From Rhynochetos jubatus (taxonomy: Eukaryota; Chordata; Aves; Eurypygiformes; Rhynochetidae), in NCBI GenBank assembly GCA_027574665.1, contig CM050657.1, positions 24,840,700-24,904,699 of the forward strand: a stretch of DNA of 64,000 nucleotides, in the 5' to 3' direction. This document shows positions 62,501 through 64,000 of this stretch, in pieces. Position numbers and translations under genes: made by a program. The notes beneath the pieces were generated by a model. It saw only the letters and a program-made list of their open reading frames with translations. It did no database searches and was not told the DNA's origin. Position 1 is the stretch's first letter; every line of letters starts with the position of its first letter.

Positions 62501-64000
62501 TCTGTAGCAACCTAAGTGTCTTACGTTATAGCCCTATCTGTTCTGACACAGTTTATTTACCGGTTTCCATCTTTAAATGCCATTTTGATAAATTTTTATT
62601 CAGCATCTCACTTCAAAACAGCTTTTGCTAGCACGAGGGTGAGTCAGCAGTCCTGATAAATGCTGAAAATATGCTTTGAGATTCCAACCGAAAGAAGCTT
62701 GTTTAAAGTAATATTTTTAATGCAACTGCAGTATCGCTGCTAATAACAAAATCTTGATAAGCAAATCAGTGGCTGGCAAGAACTTGACGTACAAAACTCC
62801 CTCTGAGCCAGCTCTGAGATACGCCCTATGTATTGGCCTGGTTTTGTGCGTTGCCGAGGTCTGCAGTCCAGCCTGGTGTGAAATGCAGTGGCTGCTCCGT
62901 GCTTCTGTTAAAACCTCTGTGACCCTTAAGGAGCAATCGAGCTGCCCGAGGAAAATATTTTGTAATGTATCTATTTGCATTTACCTGAAATTATTTGGGC
63001 ATGTTTCTCTGTATTTGTATTCTGCATTTTGCAGTTTTCTCATTTTTCTGACCGTAACAGTTTTATTGTAATGGTATTGGATTTTAAAACTTTATAGTGC
63101 TGGCCTATAGTTCCCAAAGACTTATGCTGAGCTAGGCTGAGTCTTTCTGAAAATGATACCTTTTCTGTGTCGTCTTTTGGCTCTTACATGAGAAACTGCT
63201 GTTCATATTCGGAGTTACGCTCGGTACCTGGGGAAGTTAGAAGTTGGAACTGTTGCAAGCCCTTTACACCCCAAGACACCTGTTTTTTGATCAAATCAGA
63301 GAGGAAAAAAGACAATCGGGGAAGAAATTCTGTATGGAATGAAAAATAATTAAAACTGGTACAGCATCATGTCGTAATGAGAAACATTATGCTCATAAAG
63401 CTTACTGTGGGATGGCCTAACATCAATTTCTTACCTAGAGAATATCTTAGTGTGGAGTTATTAATATGCATAAACAGGCAGGATGAAAGTATCTCTTAAC
63501 GTGCCTTGTTTCTGCAGAGTCTCTGGGGAATCTAGGAATATAGAGCAGAAATTCCCAGTCAGGCTATGCTTGTGAAGGTGAACAGTCACATTTGTTTTCT
63601 GATTTATCAGCTATTTTTAACATTTATAGTTTACACTGTCCCTGATACATCAGTTATGCCACCAGAGTTTGTACAAAACATGCACAAATGGTTCTGAAAA
63701 GGTTGCTGAAGAGCAAGATCTGTTACTTGGGCAATTTCCTAGGGCCTCTATGTTTATCTTTAAAGATGAGCAGGTTGGCTTTGGAAGCGTTCAGGTGGGG
63801 TTTGAAGTGTTTCACCAAGGTAGGACTGATGTTTTTATCCTTCCAAATGCAGGTTTGGAGATAAACAGCATGTGTTCTCAATAAATACAGATTAATTTAT
63901 CGATGTGCATGGGCTGTTTATTCCAGCCTTGGAACCATGATTTCTGGCTGTCGGCAGTTCAGGAAGCAAGTATGGTGTTGGTTTGCCATTGATTTACTTT
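56588..64000 (+). other. CLSTN2: CLSTN2 intron, 5' part (at least 7413 nt), phase 0
   Basis: Starts GTACCT. The expected next exon, beginning with a CD-EWH-Y motif, was not found before the window ends. Contents are unique AT-rich sequence, apart from a perfect 17-bp tandem duplication at 59827-59860. Confidence 0.8.
59827..59860 (+). repeat. Perfect 17-bp tandem duplication
   Basis: GTCGCATAACATTTTAT occurs twice back to back (59827-59843 and 59844-59860), followed by ATCGC, a possible start of a third copy. Confidence 0.9.

Larger units (their letters stand above)
1..64000 (+). other. CLSTN2: CLSTN2 (calsyntenin-2) gene, internal portion
   Basis: Six exons on the + strand join without a frame break into a calsyntenin ectodomain segment of about 370 residues. 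Calsyntenins are type I membrane proteins of the postsynaptic membrane and secretory pathway, with two cadherin repeats, an LNS/laminin-G-like domain, one membrane span and an acidic tail. Paralogue choice rests on family knowledge recalled, not computed: IDCELQKEYTFIIQAYDCG, EIVTTDVPFAIDRNGNIRN and FLLRKDFDQADTFRPAEF fit calsyntenin-2, whereas CLSTN1 and CLSTN3 differ clearly at these places. Long AT-rich introns also fit CLSTN2. Intron phases across the window are 1, 2, 1, 1, 1, 1 and 0. Neither the signal-peptide exon, the following N-terminal exon, nor the exon after position 56587 was found, so both gene ends lie outside. I infer that all flanking sequence here is intronic. Confidence 0.9.

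Noticed and set aside
62754-63071. 105-codon + strand frame in the last intron
   Set aside because: It starts at a non-ATG codon (TTG in ATCTTGATAAGC), has T-rich hydrophobic composition at its end, and shows no similarity to the expected next CLSTN2 exon.
1-64000. CRISPR arrays, bacterial operons, tRNA or rRNA genes
   Set aside because: None seen. The spliced exons and CR1 elements show this is eukaryotic nuclear DNA, so prokaryotic features are not expected.

Overview
This window is vertebrate nuclear DNA, most likely from a bird. It is AT-rich and gene-poor. Its only clear interspersed repeats are three truncated CR1 LINE copies, the family that dominates avian and reptilian genomes. I saw no Alu, L1 or other mammalian repeats. 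Coding sequence occurs as short exons bounded by AG/GT splice sites and separated by kilobase-scale introns.

The whole window appears to lie inside one gene on the + strand, calsyntenin-2 (CLSTN2). Six consecutive internal exons can be read: 33098-33293, 34995-35203, 39215-39364, 50068-50253, 55629-55877 and 56466-56587. Joined, they total 1112 nt and encode about 370 residues in one unbroken frame. They cover cadherin repeat 1, cadherin repeat 2, the linker, and the first part of the laminin-G/LNS-like domain. The first exons (signal peptide and mature N-terminus) lie before the window. The rest of the LNS domain, the transmembrane segment and the acidic cytoplasmic tail lie after it. Counting from the family layout, these are probably exons 3 to 8.

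Region by region: 1-33097 is intron, with CR1 copies at about 1906-2722 and 28663-29393 (both minus strand), homopolymer and G/T-rich tracts, and two AT-rich stretches that resemble conserved non-coding elements. Positions 33098-56587 hold the six exons and five complete introns of 1701, 4011, 10703, 5375 and 588 nt. The 10.7 kb intron carries a plus-strand CR1 at about 48838-49275. Positions 56588-64000 are the start of another intron, with no further exon found.

I found no second protein-coding gene, RNA gene, CRISPR array or recognisable novel system. The longest open frames outside the exons are explained by CR1 sequence or by strand-biased base composition. The most useful leads concern CLSTN2 isoforms. 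An open, CpG-dense stretch upstream of the first visible exon encodes an in-frame hydrophobic leader. The 50253/50254 exon has a weak splice donor followed by a microsatellite. Three consecutive exons are frame-neutral if skipped.
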